NCBI RefSeq assembly: GCF_000731095.1
Contig: NZ_JMTZ01000086.1
Span: 1 to 50,076 of the forward strand
From: Lysobacter antibioticus
Lineage (GTDB): Bacteria > Pseudomonadota > Gammaproteobacteria > Xanthomonadales > Xanthomonadaceae
Reading direction: 5' to 3'
DNA length: 50,076 nt
The translations under genes were made by a program, and so were the position numbers. This document shows, one piece after another, positions 9,643-17,900 of this stretch; within the stretch, counting starts at the first letter, position 1, and every line of letters begins with the position of its first letter. A model generated the notes under the pieces. That model was not told where the DNA came from, searched no databases, and worked only from the letters and a program-made list of their open reading frames with translations.

Positions 9643-10838
9643 GGCGCCCCCGCCACGCGCGCCGCCACGGCGTTGCCCGGCGCGGCGCGTACGGTCGGCG
9701 CGGTCGGCGCCACGGTCATGCCGGGTTTGAGTCGCGACTGGCCGTCGCGCACCACCACGTCGCCGGCCTGCAGTCCGCTGACCACGGCGAGTTTGTCGTC
9801 CTGGTACTCGATCCGCACCGGAACCAGCGCGACCTTGTTGCCGGCCTCGAGGCGGTAGACGAAGTGGTCGTCGGCGCCGCGCTGCACCGCTTCGCTGGCG
9901 ACCACGGTCGCGGCCGCGCTGGTGCCGGTGCGCACGCGCACGCTGACCAATTGCCCGGGCCACAGGCGGTCCTGCGAATTCTTGAACACCGCGCGGATGC
10001 GCACGGTGCCGGTGGCGTCGTCGATCTGGTTGTCGATCACGCTCAACTCGCCTTGCGCCAGCACCACGCCGGCGTCGCGGTCGAGCGCCTGCACCTCGAC
10101 CGCGCCGGCGGCCTGGGCTTGGCGCAGGCCCGGCAATTGGTCCTGCGGCAGGGTGAACATCACCGAGATCGGATCGACCTGCTGCACCGTGACCAGGCCG
10201 TCGTCGTCGCCGGCGCGCACCACATTGCCCGGATCGACGCGGCGCAGGCCGACGCGGCCGTCGATCGGCGACAAGATTCGGGTATGCGACAGTTGCACGC
10301 GAGTGGCGTCGATCGCCGCCTGGTTGGCCTGCGCGGTGGCCTGCAACTGCTGCACCGAAGCGGCCTGCTGTTCCAGCATCTGGCGGGCGATCAACTGGCT
10401 GCCGGACAACTGGCGGAACCGGTCGAGGTCGGATTTCGCCGCGCGCAGTTGCGCCGCATCGCGCGCCAATGCGGCCTGGGCGCCGTCGAGATTCGCGGCG
10501 ATGCTGCGGTCGTCGATGCGCGCGAGCAACTGCCCGCGCTTGACCTGCTGGCCTTCGCGGAACAGCACCTGGGTCAGCACGCCATCGACCTGCGGGCGCA
10601 GCACCGTGCTCTGCAGGGAGGTCACCGTGCCGATGGTTTCCTGCCAATGCGGCACGTCGCGGCGCTCGACCCGCATCGTCGTCACCGGAACCGGCGGCGG
10701 TGGCGCCGGCGGCGGCGCGCCGCGGCTGCCGAAAGCGCCCCAGGCCAGCCCTCCGGCGACGACCGCGAGCGATACAGCGGCGGCGAAAACGGTCTTGCGG
10801 GCGCGGGGCGAAAGCGTGGAGACGGGCGTGGGCGACAT
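9639..10838 (-). CDS. RND efflux periplasmic adaptor (membrane fusion protein)
   Basis: A 399-residue HlyD/AcrA-family adaptor that links the RND pump to an outer-membrane channel. It has an N-terminal membrane anchor (about 15-38) followed by a Pro-rich linker, a lipoyl half (DGVLTQVLFREGQQVKRGQLLARID), an alpha-hairpin rich in Ala/Gln (about 110-175), the second lipoyl half (RILSPIDGRVGLRRVDPGNVV) and beta-barrel and membrane-proximal domains. It lacks a lipobox Cys, so it is anchored by the N-terminal helix. It is first in a four-gene operon: adaptor, pump, regulator, kinase. Spacing is -4, +49 and -4 bp. The start ATG has only a weak GGATG-type ribosome-binding site. Confidence 0.93.
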   Translation of the reverse strand: MSPTPVSTLSPRARKTVFAAAVSLAVVAGGLAWGAFGSRGAPPPAPPPPVPVTTMRVERRDVPHWQETIGTVTSLQSTVLRPQVDGVLTQVLFREGQQVKRGQLLARIDDRSIAANLDGAQAALARDAAQLRAAKSDLDRFRQLSGSQLIARQMLEQQAASVQQLQATAQANQAAIDATRVQLSHTRILSPIDGRVGLRRVDPGNVVRAGDDDGLVTVQQVDPISVMFTLPQDQLPGLRQAQAAGAVEVQALDRDAGVVLAQGELSVIDNQIDDATGTVRIRAVFKNSQDRLWPGQLVSVRVRTGTSAAATVVASEAVQRGADDHFVYRLEAGNKVALVPVRIEYQDDKLAVVSGLQAGDVVVRDGQSRLKPGMTVAPTAPTVRAAPGNAVAARVAGAP

Positions 10839-11191
10839 GGCGGCATCCGTGGCGGGTCGATGGAGCGGCGCACCGGAGCGCGCCGCGACGGCCCGCGAGG
10901 GGAGGAAAGCAGACCGTGCGACGACTCTAGGCGGCGGCCACGGACAGCAAGCTGTCGCTTGGCTGACAAATTCGTCAGCTGGCGCGGTTATCGCCGGCCT
11001 GCTTCATATCGATGCGTTCGACGACAGTGCCTATCGGCACGGTCGCGTCGCACGATCGCGATGGTTGGACGCACGCAGCACAATGCGGCGCCGCAAGGGC
11101 ACGCAGGCTCCAGCGATACAGGCGGCCAGATCCCGCTCTATGTGGCTTGATCTGTGCGGTTCGAACGGCGCGGTTTGGCTGGGCCGTTTGC
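10839..11191. other. Control region of the efflux operon
   Basis: A 350-bp gap between the efflux operon start and the end of the cyclase gene, both on the minus strand. It contains no supported gene. Its notable content is the CusR-like palindrome at 10962-10979. Confidence 0.6.
10962..10979. promoter_or_regulatory. CusR/CopR-box-like palindrome
   Basis: GCTGACAAATTCGTCAGC has perfect 6-bp arms (GCTGAC/GTCAGC). Its core TGACAAATTCGTCA differs at one position from the CusR-type box TGACAA-NN-TTGTCA. It lies 124 bp upstream of the adaptor start, where an operator for the operon's own regulator would be expected. Confidence 0.6.
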
Positions 11192-12016
11192 TCAGCGCGG
11201 CTTGACCGCGCGCGGCGCCGGCGGCACCAGTTCGATCTCGAACAGATCCGGCCACAACTTGCCGGTCACGAACAGACGCTTGCGCGCGCCGTCGTAAGCG
11301 ATGCCGTTGAGTACGTCGGCGCCGCGGCTGCGGGTGCCGTGGCGCGCGAGCAGGCCGCCCAGGTCGATGCGACCGACGACCCGGCCGCTGTTCGGGTCGA
11401 TGCGGACGATGCTGTCGGTCATCCAGACGTTGGCGAACAGCTCGCCGTCGACCCATTCCAGTTCGTTGAGCTGCGGCAGCGGCTTGCCGTTGAAGGTCAC
11501 CCGGATGCGCGAGCGCTCGCGCAGCGACTTCGGATCGAGCAAACGGATCTGCGCGGTGCCGTCGCTCATGTAGATCGTGTCGGCCGAGCGCGCCAGGCCC
11601 CAGCCCTCGCCCGGATAGGCGAAGTTGCCGGTCACCGCGAGCCCCGGCAGCTTGACGATGTAGCCGGTCTGCGTGGTCCAGGTCAGCACCAGCAACTGCT
11701 GGCCGCGGTCGGTCAGGCCTTCGCCGAACACCGAGGCCGGCAGATCGGTCTTCTCCAGCACCTTGCCGTCGGCCAGGCGGACCTTGCGCACCGACGAGCG
11801 CCCGTACATGCCGGTGCTCTCGTACAGGAAACCGTCCTTGAAGATCAAGCCCTGGGTGAACGCGCCGGCATCGTGCGGATAGCGCGCGACCACCCGGTAG
11901 GAATACACCGGCACTTCACGCCCCGGCGCCTGGGCCGTCGCCACCGGCAGCACACTCGCCCCGATCAAGGCCAGGCAAGGGATCAGCGAGGCGGGAAGGC
12001 GTGCGCGCAAGGGCAT
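11192..12016 (-). CDS. Glutaminyl-peptide cyclotransferase (bacterial/plant type)
   Basis: Converts N-terminal glutamine of exported peptides to pyroglutamate. The 274-residue protein has a Sec signal peptide ending near VATAQA (about residue 30), then a five-bladed-propeller type cyclase domain. Recognisable runs are HDAGAFTQGLIF, YESTGMYGRSSVR, FGEGL, YPGEGWGLA, YMSDGT, LNELEWVDGELFANVW and LNGIAYD, all typical of the family known from Xanthomonas and papaya. The ATG at 12016 is chosen because it starts the signal peptide; the frame upstream lacks homology and would overlap the parC control region. It is divergent from parC. Confidence 0.9.
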   Translation of the reverse strand: MPLRARLPASLIPCLALIGASVLPVATAQAPGREVPVYSYRVVARYPHDAGAFTQGLIFKDGFLYESTGMYGRSSVRKVRLADGKVLEKTDLPASVFGEGLTDRGQQLLVLTWTTQTGYIVKLPGLAVTGNFAYPGEGWGLARSADTIYMSDGTAQIRLLDPKSLRERSRIRVTFNGKPLPQLNELEWVDGELFANVWMTDSIVRIDPNSGRVVGRIDLGGLLARHGTRSRGADVLNGIAYDGARKRLFVTGKLWPDLFEIELVPPAPRAVKPR

Positions 12017-12159
12017 GGCAGTCTCAACGTGGGCGATCGCGGATGCCGAGAATACCGCCTCGCGCCCGAACCGGCTGCCGCACGGCTGCCGCACGACGCC
12101 CGCGCCGGTCCACGCCCCGTCCACGATACCCCGTCCACATCCGCCCAGCCGTCCCCGGT

Positions 12160-12165
12160 TAGAAT
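12160..12165 (+). promoter_or_regulatory. -10 element of parC
   Basis: TAGAAT within GGTTAGAATCCCGG, 33 bp upstream of the parC ATG. This -10 form recurs at several genes in the window. No good -35 was found. Confidence 0.45.
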
Positions 12166-12198
12166 CCCGGCTCAGCCCTACCCCGCCTCAAAGGTTCC

Positions 12199-14442
12199 AT
12201 GACTGATCCCGTACGTCCGGTTTTCCACGGCTTCGAACAGATTCCCCTGCGCGAGTACGCCGAGCGCGCCTACCTCGACTACTCGATGTACGTGGTCCTG
12301 GACCGCGCCCTGCCCTTCCTGGGCGACGGCCTCAAGCCGGTCCAGCGCCGCATCATCTACTCGATGAGCGAACTCGGCCTCAACGCCGGGGCCAAGCCGA
12401 AGAAATCCGCGCGCACCGTCGGCGACGTGATCGGTAAGTACCACCCGCACGGCGACAGCGCCTGTTACGAGGCGATGGTGCTGATGGCGCAGCCGTTCTC
12501 GTACCGCTATCCGCTGGTCGAGGGCCAGGGCAACTTCGGTTCCAGCGACGATCCCAAGTCGTTCGCGGCGATGCGCTACACCGAATCCAAGCTGACCCCG
12601 ATCGCCGAAGTGCTGCTCGGCGAGCTCGGCCAGGGCACGGTCGACTGGACCCCGAACTTCGACGGCACCCTGGAAGAACCGACCTGGATGCCGGCGCGCC
12701 TGCCGCACCTGCTGCTCAACGGCACCACCGGCATCGCGGTCGGCATGGCCACCGACGTGCCGCCGCACAACCTCAACGAGATCGTCAGCGCCTGCGTGCG
12801 CCTGCTCGACGACCCCGACGCCACCACCCGCGACCTGTGCGAACACGTGCTGGGCCCGGACTATCCGACCCCGGCCGAGATCATCACCTCGCGCAGCGAC
12901 CTGCTGGCGATGTACGAGACCGGCCTGGGCAGCGTGCGCGCGCGCGCCATCTTCGAGAAGGACGGCCCGAACATCGTCGTCACCGCGCTGCCCTACCAGG
13001 CCTCGCCGGGCAAGGTCATCGAACAGATCGCGACCCAGATGCGGGCCAAGAAGCTGCCCTGGCTGGAAGACATCCGCGACGAGTCCGACCACGCCAACCC
13101 GACCCGCATCGTGCTGGTGCCGCGCTCCAACCGTGTCGACGTCGAACAGCTCATGGGCCACCTGTTCGCGACAACGGACATGGAGAAGAGCTACCGGATC
13201 AACATGAATGTGATCGGCCTGGACGGCCGGCCGCAGGTCAAGGGGCTCAAGGCCTTCCTGAGCGAGTGGCTGAGCTTCCGCACCGACACCGTCACCCGCC
13301 GCCTGACCCACCGCCTGGAAAAGGTCGAGCGCCGCCTGCACTTGTTGGAAGGCTTGCTGGTCGCGTTCCTCAATCTCGACGAAGTGATCCGCATCATCCG
13401 CAGCGAGGACGAACCGCGTCCGGTGCTGATGAAGCGTTTCGACCTCAGCGAAGAGCAGACCGACTACATCATGGAAACCCGGCTGCGCCAACTCGCGCGC
13501 CTGGAAGAAATGAAGATCCGCGGCGAGCAGGACGAACTGGCCGCCGAGCGCGAACAGCTGATCGCCACCCTCGGCAGCAAGGCCAAGCTGAAGAAGCTGA
13601 TCAAGGACGAGTTGCTGGCCGACGCCAAGAAGTTCGGCGACGCGCGCCGTTCGCCGCTGGTCTCGCGCAACGCCGCCCAGGCCTTGTCGGAAACCGAGCT
13701 GGTCGCCAGCGAGCCGATGACCGTGGTCATCAGCGAAAAGGGCTGGGTGCGCGCGGCCAAGGGCCACGAGATCGACGCCGCCACGCTCAGCTATCGCGAC
13801 GGCGACGGCCTGCTCGGCGCGGCGCGCGGACGCAGCACCCAGCAGGTCGCGTTCCTGGATTCGACCGGCCGTTCCTACTCGACCCTGATCCACGGCCTGC
13901 CCTCGGCGCGCGGCAACGGCGAACCCTTGACCGGCCGTTTCTCGCCGGCACCGGGCGCGTCGTTCCAGACCCTGGCGGCTGGCGACAACGATCAGCGCTT
14001 CGTTCTCGCCAGCAGTCATGGCTATGGCTTCGTGACCCGCTTCGAGAACCTGACCGGCCGCAACAAGGCGGGCAAGGCGATGCTGTCGCTGACCCCGAAT
14101 GCGAAGGTGCTGCAACCGGCGCAGGTCGGCGATGTCGAGCAGGATCGCGTGGTCGCGGTCACCAACGTCGGCCATCTGCTCGCCTTCCCGGTGTCGGAGC
14201 TGCCTGAGCTCGACAAGGGCAAGGGCAACAAGATCATCGACATCCCCAAGGCCAAGCTCGGCACCGAACGCGTGATCGCCGTCGCCGTGGTGGCCCCGGG
14301 CGGCACCCTGACCGTCAAGTCGGGCGCGCGCACCATGAGCCTGTCCTGGAAAGACCTGGAGCCCTACCTCGGCGCCCGCGCCACCCGCGGCGGCCTGTTG
14401 CCGCGCGGCTGGCAGAAGGTCGAAGGCTTGTCGGTGGAGTAA
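12199..14442 (+). CDS. parC: DNA topoisomerase IV subunit A
   Basis: The 747-residue breakage-reunion subunit of topoisomerase IV, which decatenates daughter chromosomes together with ParE. The catalytic tyrosine is Tyr127 in [10 protein letters not shown]. The quinolone-resistance region reads [13 protein letters not shown]: the residues matching E. coli Ser80 and Glu84 (Ser87 and Glu91 here) are wild type, so no target-site fluoroquinolone resistance is seen. A coiled-coil gate follows (about 370-490), then a C-terminal beta-pinwheel (about 510-740). The length and the lack of a GyrA-box separate it from GyrA. The start has AAGG shortly upstream and a TAGAAT -10. A strong terminator follows. 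parE is not adjacent. Confidence 0.97.
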   Translation: MTDPVRPVFHGFEQIPLREYAERAYLDYSMYVVLDRALPFLGDGLKPVQRRIIYSMSELGLNAGAKPKKSARTVGDVIGKYHPHGDSACYEAMVLMAQPFSYRYPLVEGQGNFGSSDDPKSFAAMRYTESKLTPIAEVLLGELGQGTVDWTPNFDGTLEEPTWMPARLPHLLLNGTTGIAVGMATDVPPHNLNEIVSACVRLLDDPDATTRDLCEHVLGPDYPTPAEIITSRSDLLAMYETGLGSVRARAIFEKDGPNIVVTALPYQASPGKVIEQIATQMRAKKLPWLEDIRDESDHANPTRIVLVPRSNRVDVEQLMGHLFATTDMEKSYRINMNVIGLDGRPQVKGLKAFLSEWLSFRTDTVTRRLTHRLEKVERRLHLLEGLLVAFLNLDEVIRIIRSEDEPRPVLMKRFDLSEEQTDYIMETRLRQLARLEEMKIRGEQDELAAEREQLIATLGSKAKLKKLIKDELLADAKKFGDARRSPLVSRNAAQALSETELVASEPMTVVISEKGWVRAAKGHEIDAATLSYRDGDGLLGAARGRSTQQVAFLDSTGRSYSTLIHGLPSARGNGEPLTGRFSPAPGASFQTLAAGDNDQRFVLASSHGYGFVTRFENLTGRNKAGKAMLSLTPNAKVLQPAQVGDVEQDRVVAVTNVGHLLAFPVSELPELDKGKGNKIIDIPKAKLGTERVIAVAVVAPGGTLTVKSGARTMSLSWKDLEPYLGARATRGGLLPRGWQKVEGLSVE

Positions 14443-14467
14443 GCCTCCGCAGGCCCCGTCGCAAATA

Positions 14468-14503
14468 CGACAACGCCCCGCTTCGAGCGGGGCGTTGTCG
14501 TTA
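14468..14503 (+). terminator. Intrinsic terminator of parC
   Basis: A perfect 15-bp inverted repeat (CGACAACGCCCCGCT / AGCGGGGCGTTGTCG) with a TCG loop, 26 bp after the parC stop and followed by TT. Confidence 0.85.
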
Positions 14504-14510
14504 TGAGTCC

Positions 14511-14888
14511 GGTGGCGGCGATACGCTCTTGGGTAGGAGCGGCGCAAGCCGCGACAGCCGAAGCGGTGCAATACCACGCCAGCAACCGAAGTCAGGACGC
14601 AATCGGACATCGCTGTAAAGCAGCCGCTTCCCTGCAGCTTCGGCTGACTACGCTTGCGAAAATTACTTCGATTGGTCGCGGCTCGCGCCGCTCCTACCCG
14701 ATTGCGGCGATACGCTCTTGGGTAGGAGCGGCGCAAGCCGCGACAGTCGAAGCGGCGAAATACCAAGCCGGTGTCCGGAGCCAGGACGCAATCGGACATC
14801 GCCATAAAGCAGCCGCTTCCCTGCGGCTTCGGCTGACTACGCTTGCGAAAATTACTTCGGTTACCCGAAAAGCAGAACGCTCCGGGTG
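14511..14888. repeat. Tandem duplication of a 189-bp REP-bearing unit
   Basis: Two copies with a 189-bp period. The marker ATACGCTCTTGGGTAGG occurs at 14521 and 14710; GGACGCAATCGGACATCG and CTTGCGAAAATTACTTCG also recur at the same offset. Each unit starts with a forward GTAG REP (14531-14555 and 14720-14744), and an inverted REP lies at the junction (14674-14699). Frames open across it give WVGAAQAAT-type peptides, which are a translation artefact of the REP. Confidence 0.85.
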
Positions 14889-14906
14889 CGAGCCCGGAGC
14901 GTTCTG
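14873..14906 (-). terminator. Terminator of the giant autotransporter gene
   Basis: A 14-bp perfect stem (CAGAACGCTCCGGG / CCCGGAGCGTTCTG) with a 6-nt loop, about 70 bp past the stop. On the minus strand the stem is followed by CTTTTC. Confidence 0.75.
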
Positions 14907-14975
14907 AGTGCATCGTTTCAATCAACTTCGCGGTTGCGCTTTGCAGCCGGCCAACCGCGACTCAACAGCGCCCAC

Positions 14976-17900
14976 TCAGCGCCCGGTCTCCGGCGTCTTC
15001 GTGGCCGCCTCCGTCTCCATCGCCACGTCCTGCGCGCTCGGGGCCATCATCGCCGCACCCGACTGCAGGCCCGGCGAGAACGACAGCAGCAGGCCGAAGC
15101 TGGTGCTCGGGTCCTGGCCGCTGCCGTGCTGGCGACGCATCAGCAGCGACAGCTTCCAACCTCTGGAGAAGGTCATGTCCATGCCTGCGCCGTAGCTCAA
15201 CGCGTTGTCGCCGTAGCTGCGCAGGCCCAGCACGTAGTCGTTGGCGACCGGCATGATCACGTAGTTGAGGTTGACGTCGCTGCGGTTGTCGATCGACTCG
15301 CGGTATTCGAGCAACCAGTACGGACGGAAGATGTTGCCGCGTGCGGTCACGATCGGCAGGCTGCCTTCCACGCCCAGCGATGCACCGCTGTTCTCGACGG
15401 TCTGCGAGCCGTAGCTCAGGTCGTAGATGCCCAGCCCGGTCTCGCGATAGCCGTCGAGCTTGGTGCGGCTGCTGTCGAGGCGGCCGTAACCGGTCAGCAT
15501 CATGCCGTTGCCGCCGCCGTGTTCGTAACCGGCGGTGAGCGAACCGAACACCTGGTCGCCTTCTCGCTCGGCCGAAGCGGTGGCACCGGCCGTCGCACTG
15601 TAGCGGCGGATGTCGAAATCGAGGCGGCCCCAACCGAGGATGCCGTCGACGAACCAGCGTTCGCTCGGGCGCCACAGGCCGTACAGCGACAACGCGCGCT
15701 GCTCGGCATCGAGCTTCGAGCGGCCGTCGTCCAGGTCGGTGTCGTTCCAGCCGAAACCGCCGGCGACGCCGAGCAGGAAGCGCTCGCCGATGCGCCAGTC
15801 GGCACCGACGGTGAGGCCGTCGCTCTGGAAGTCGAAACCGTCGCTGCGCGCGTTGCGTTCGCGCTGACCATTCGTGATGCTGCCGGCCGTCCACAGGCCC
15901 CAGCCTTCCGGCAGGCGCACCGGATCGATCGACATCACTTGGCCGGCGGTCAGCGACATCGCCCCGCCCGAGCGGCTGCTCAGGTTGAGGGCCATGTCGT
16001 TGCTGGAACGGTTGGCGCCGGCGAAGCGCTGCTGGCGCAGGCGGTCGTGGATGTTGGACTGCTGCGCCGAAGCGAAGCGCACGCTGGCGTCGACTTGCGC
16101 TTGCAAGCCACCGACCACGCTGGGATCGCGGGTCGGGTCGGGTCGGCCGGTCACCGTCAAGGTGGCATCGATCGAAGCCTGCAGGTAACTGCCGCTGGCC
16201 GCCTGGGTCGCGACCAGGGTCGCCACGCCGGCACCGACGATCGTCACCCTGCGTCCGCTGACCGTCGCCACCGCCGTATTGGCGCTGCTGAAGCTGAAGG
16301 CGCCGTTGCTGTTGCTGCTCGGGTCGGGCAGATCGAAGGCCGCCTCGCCGACGGTCTTGGCGAGGTCGCCGATCCAGGCCAGGTTCGGCGTGGCGCCGGC
16401 GATGATCACTTGCAAGGCGACTTGCGGCGCGGCGGTGTAGTTGGCGTTGCCGGCCTGGTCGGCGGTGAGCGAACACGTGCCCGATCCCAGCGTGCTGACC
16501 GTATTGCCGCTGACGGTGCAGATCGCCGGCGAAGTGCTGGCGAACACCACCGGATTACCCGAGGCTCCGCCGCTGGCCGACACCGTGAAGCTGCCGCCCG
16601 GCGTGTACACCGGCGCTGCCGGATTCGCGCTGAAAGCGGTGATGGCCTGAGCGGCCGCGCCGATGGTCACGTCCAGCGTCAGTTGCGGCGCGGCGCTGTA
16701 GTTGCCGTCGGCGGCCTGGTCGGCCGTCAGCGAACAGGTGCCCGCGCTCAACATCGTCACGGTGCTGCCGCTGACCGTACACACCGAACTCGTAGTGCTG
16801 GCAAACACGACCGGGCTGGTCGAGGCACCCGGCGTGGCCGAGACCGCGAAGCTGCCGCCGGCCGCGAACACCGGCGCCGCCGGGTTGGCCGCGAAATCGG
16901 TGATCGCCTGGGCCGCGAGGGCGATGGCCACATTCAAGCTGACCTGCGGCGAAGCGCTGTAATTGCTGTCGCCGGCCTGATCGGCGGTGAGCGAACAGGT
17001 ACCCGCGCTCAGCATCGACACCGTGCTGCCGGCGACCGTGCACACGCTCGGCGTGACGCTGCCGAACACCACCGGGCTGCTCGACAGGCCCGGCGTCGCC
17101 GAGACCGTGAAGCTGCCGCCCGGCGCGTACACCGGCGCGGCCGGATTGGCAGCGAAGTTGCTGATCGATTGAGTGGCGACACCGATCGCGACGACCAGCG
17201 AGGCCTGCGGCGCGGCGCTGTAGTTGGCGTTGCCGGCCTGGTCGGCGGTCAGCGAGCAATTGCCCGCGCTGACGATCGTCACCGTGTTGCCGCTGACCGT
17301 GCAGACCGCCGGCGTGGTGCCGGCGAACACCACCGGGTTACCCGAGGCGCCACCGGTCGCCGACACGGTGAAGCTGCCGCCCGGCGAGTACACCGGTGCG
17401 GCGGGATTGGCCGCGAACGCGCTGATGGCCTGGCTGGCAGGACCGATGGTCACCGCAAGCGTCGCCTGCGGCGCGGCCGTGTAGTTGGCATTGCCGGCCT
17501 GATCGGCGGTGAGCGCGCAGTTGCCTGCCGCCACCGTCGTCACCGTATTGCCGGCGACGGTACAGACCGCAAGCGTGGTGCTGGCGAAGACGACCGGGTT
17601 ACCCGATGCGCCACCGGTGGCCGAGACGGTGAAGTTGCCGCCCGGCGCGTACACCGGCGAGGCCGGATTGGCGGCGAAGGCGGTGATCGCCTGGCTCCCC
17701 TGCGCGATCACCAGGGTGTAGGCGCGCGTGCCGCTGAAACCGTTGCTCGAAGTCGCCTGCACGGTGAAATTGAACGAACCCGCGGCGGTCGGGGTGCCCG
17801 ACAACGCACCGCCGTTCGACAGGGCCAGGCCCGGCGGCAAGGCGCCGGCGGTGACCGCGAAGGTATACGGAGCGACGCCGCCGTTGCCGCTGGTGGCGCT

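Noticed and set aside
6415-9858. Long plus-strand open frame (over 1100 codons) opposite the RND pump gene
   Set aside because: It is rich in Gln/Arg/His/Asp/Ala, has no domain motifs or signal, and mirrors a clear RND pump on the other strand. Long antisense frames are expected at this GC.
12199-14442. parC checked for quinolone-resistance changes
   Set aside because: The Ser and Glu of the resistance-determining region (Ser87 and Glu91 here) are both wild type.
14511-14888. CRISPR array suspected from regularly spaced repeats
   Set aside because: Only two long units of 189 bp with diverged interiors, no short identical repeats with unique spacers, and no cas genes.
14503-14907. Plus-strand frame of 134 codons with repeated WVGAAQAAT-type peptides
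   Set aside because: It is a translation of the GTAG REPs and the 189-bp duplication, not a protein gene.
12178-14925. Minus-strand open frame of 915 codons opposite parC
   Set aside because: Antisense of a housekeeping gene; it also runs through the terminator and REP region.
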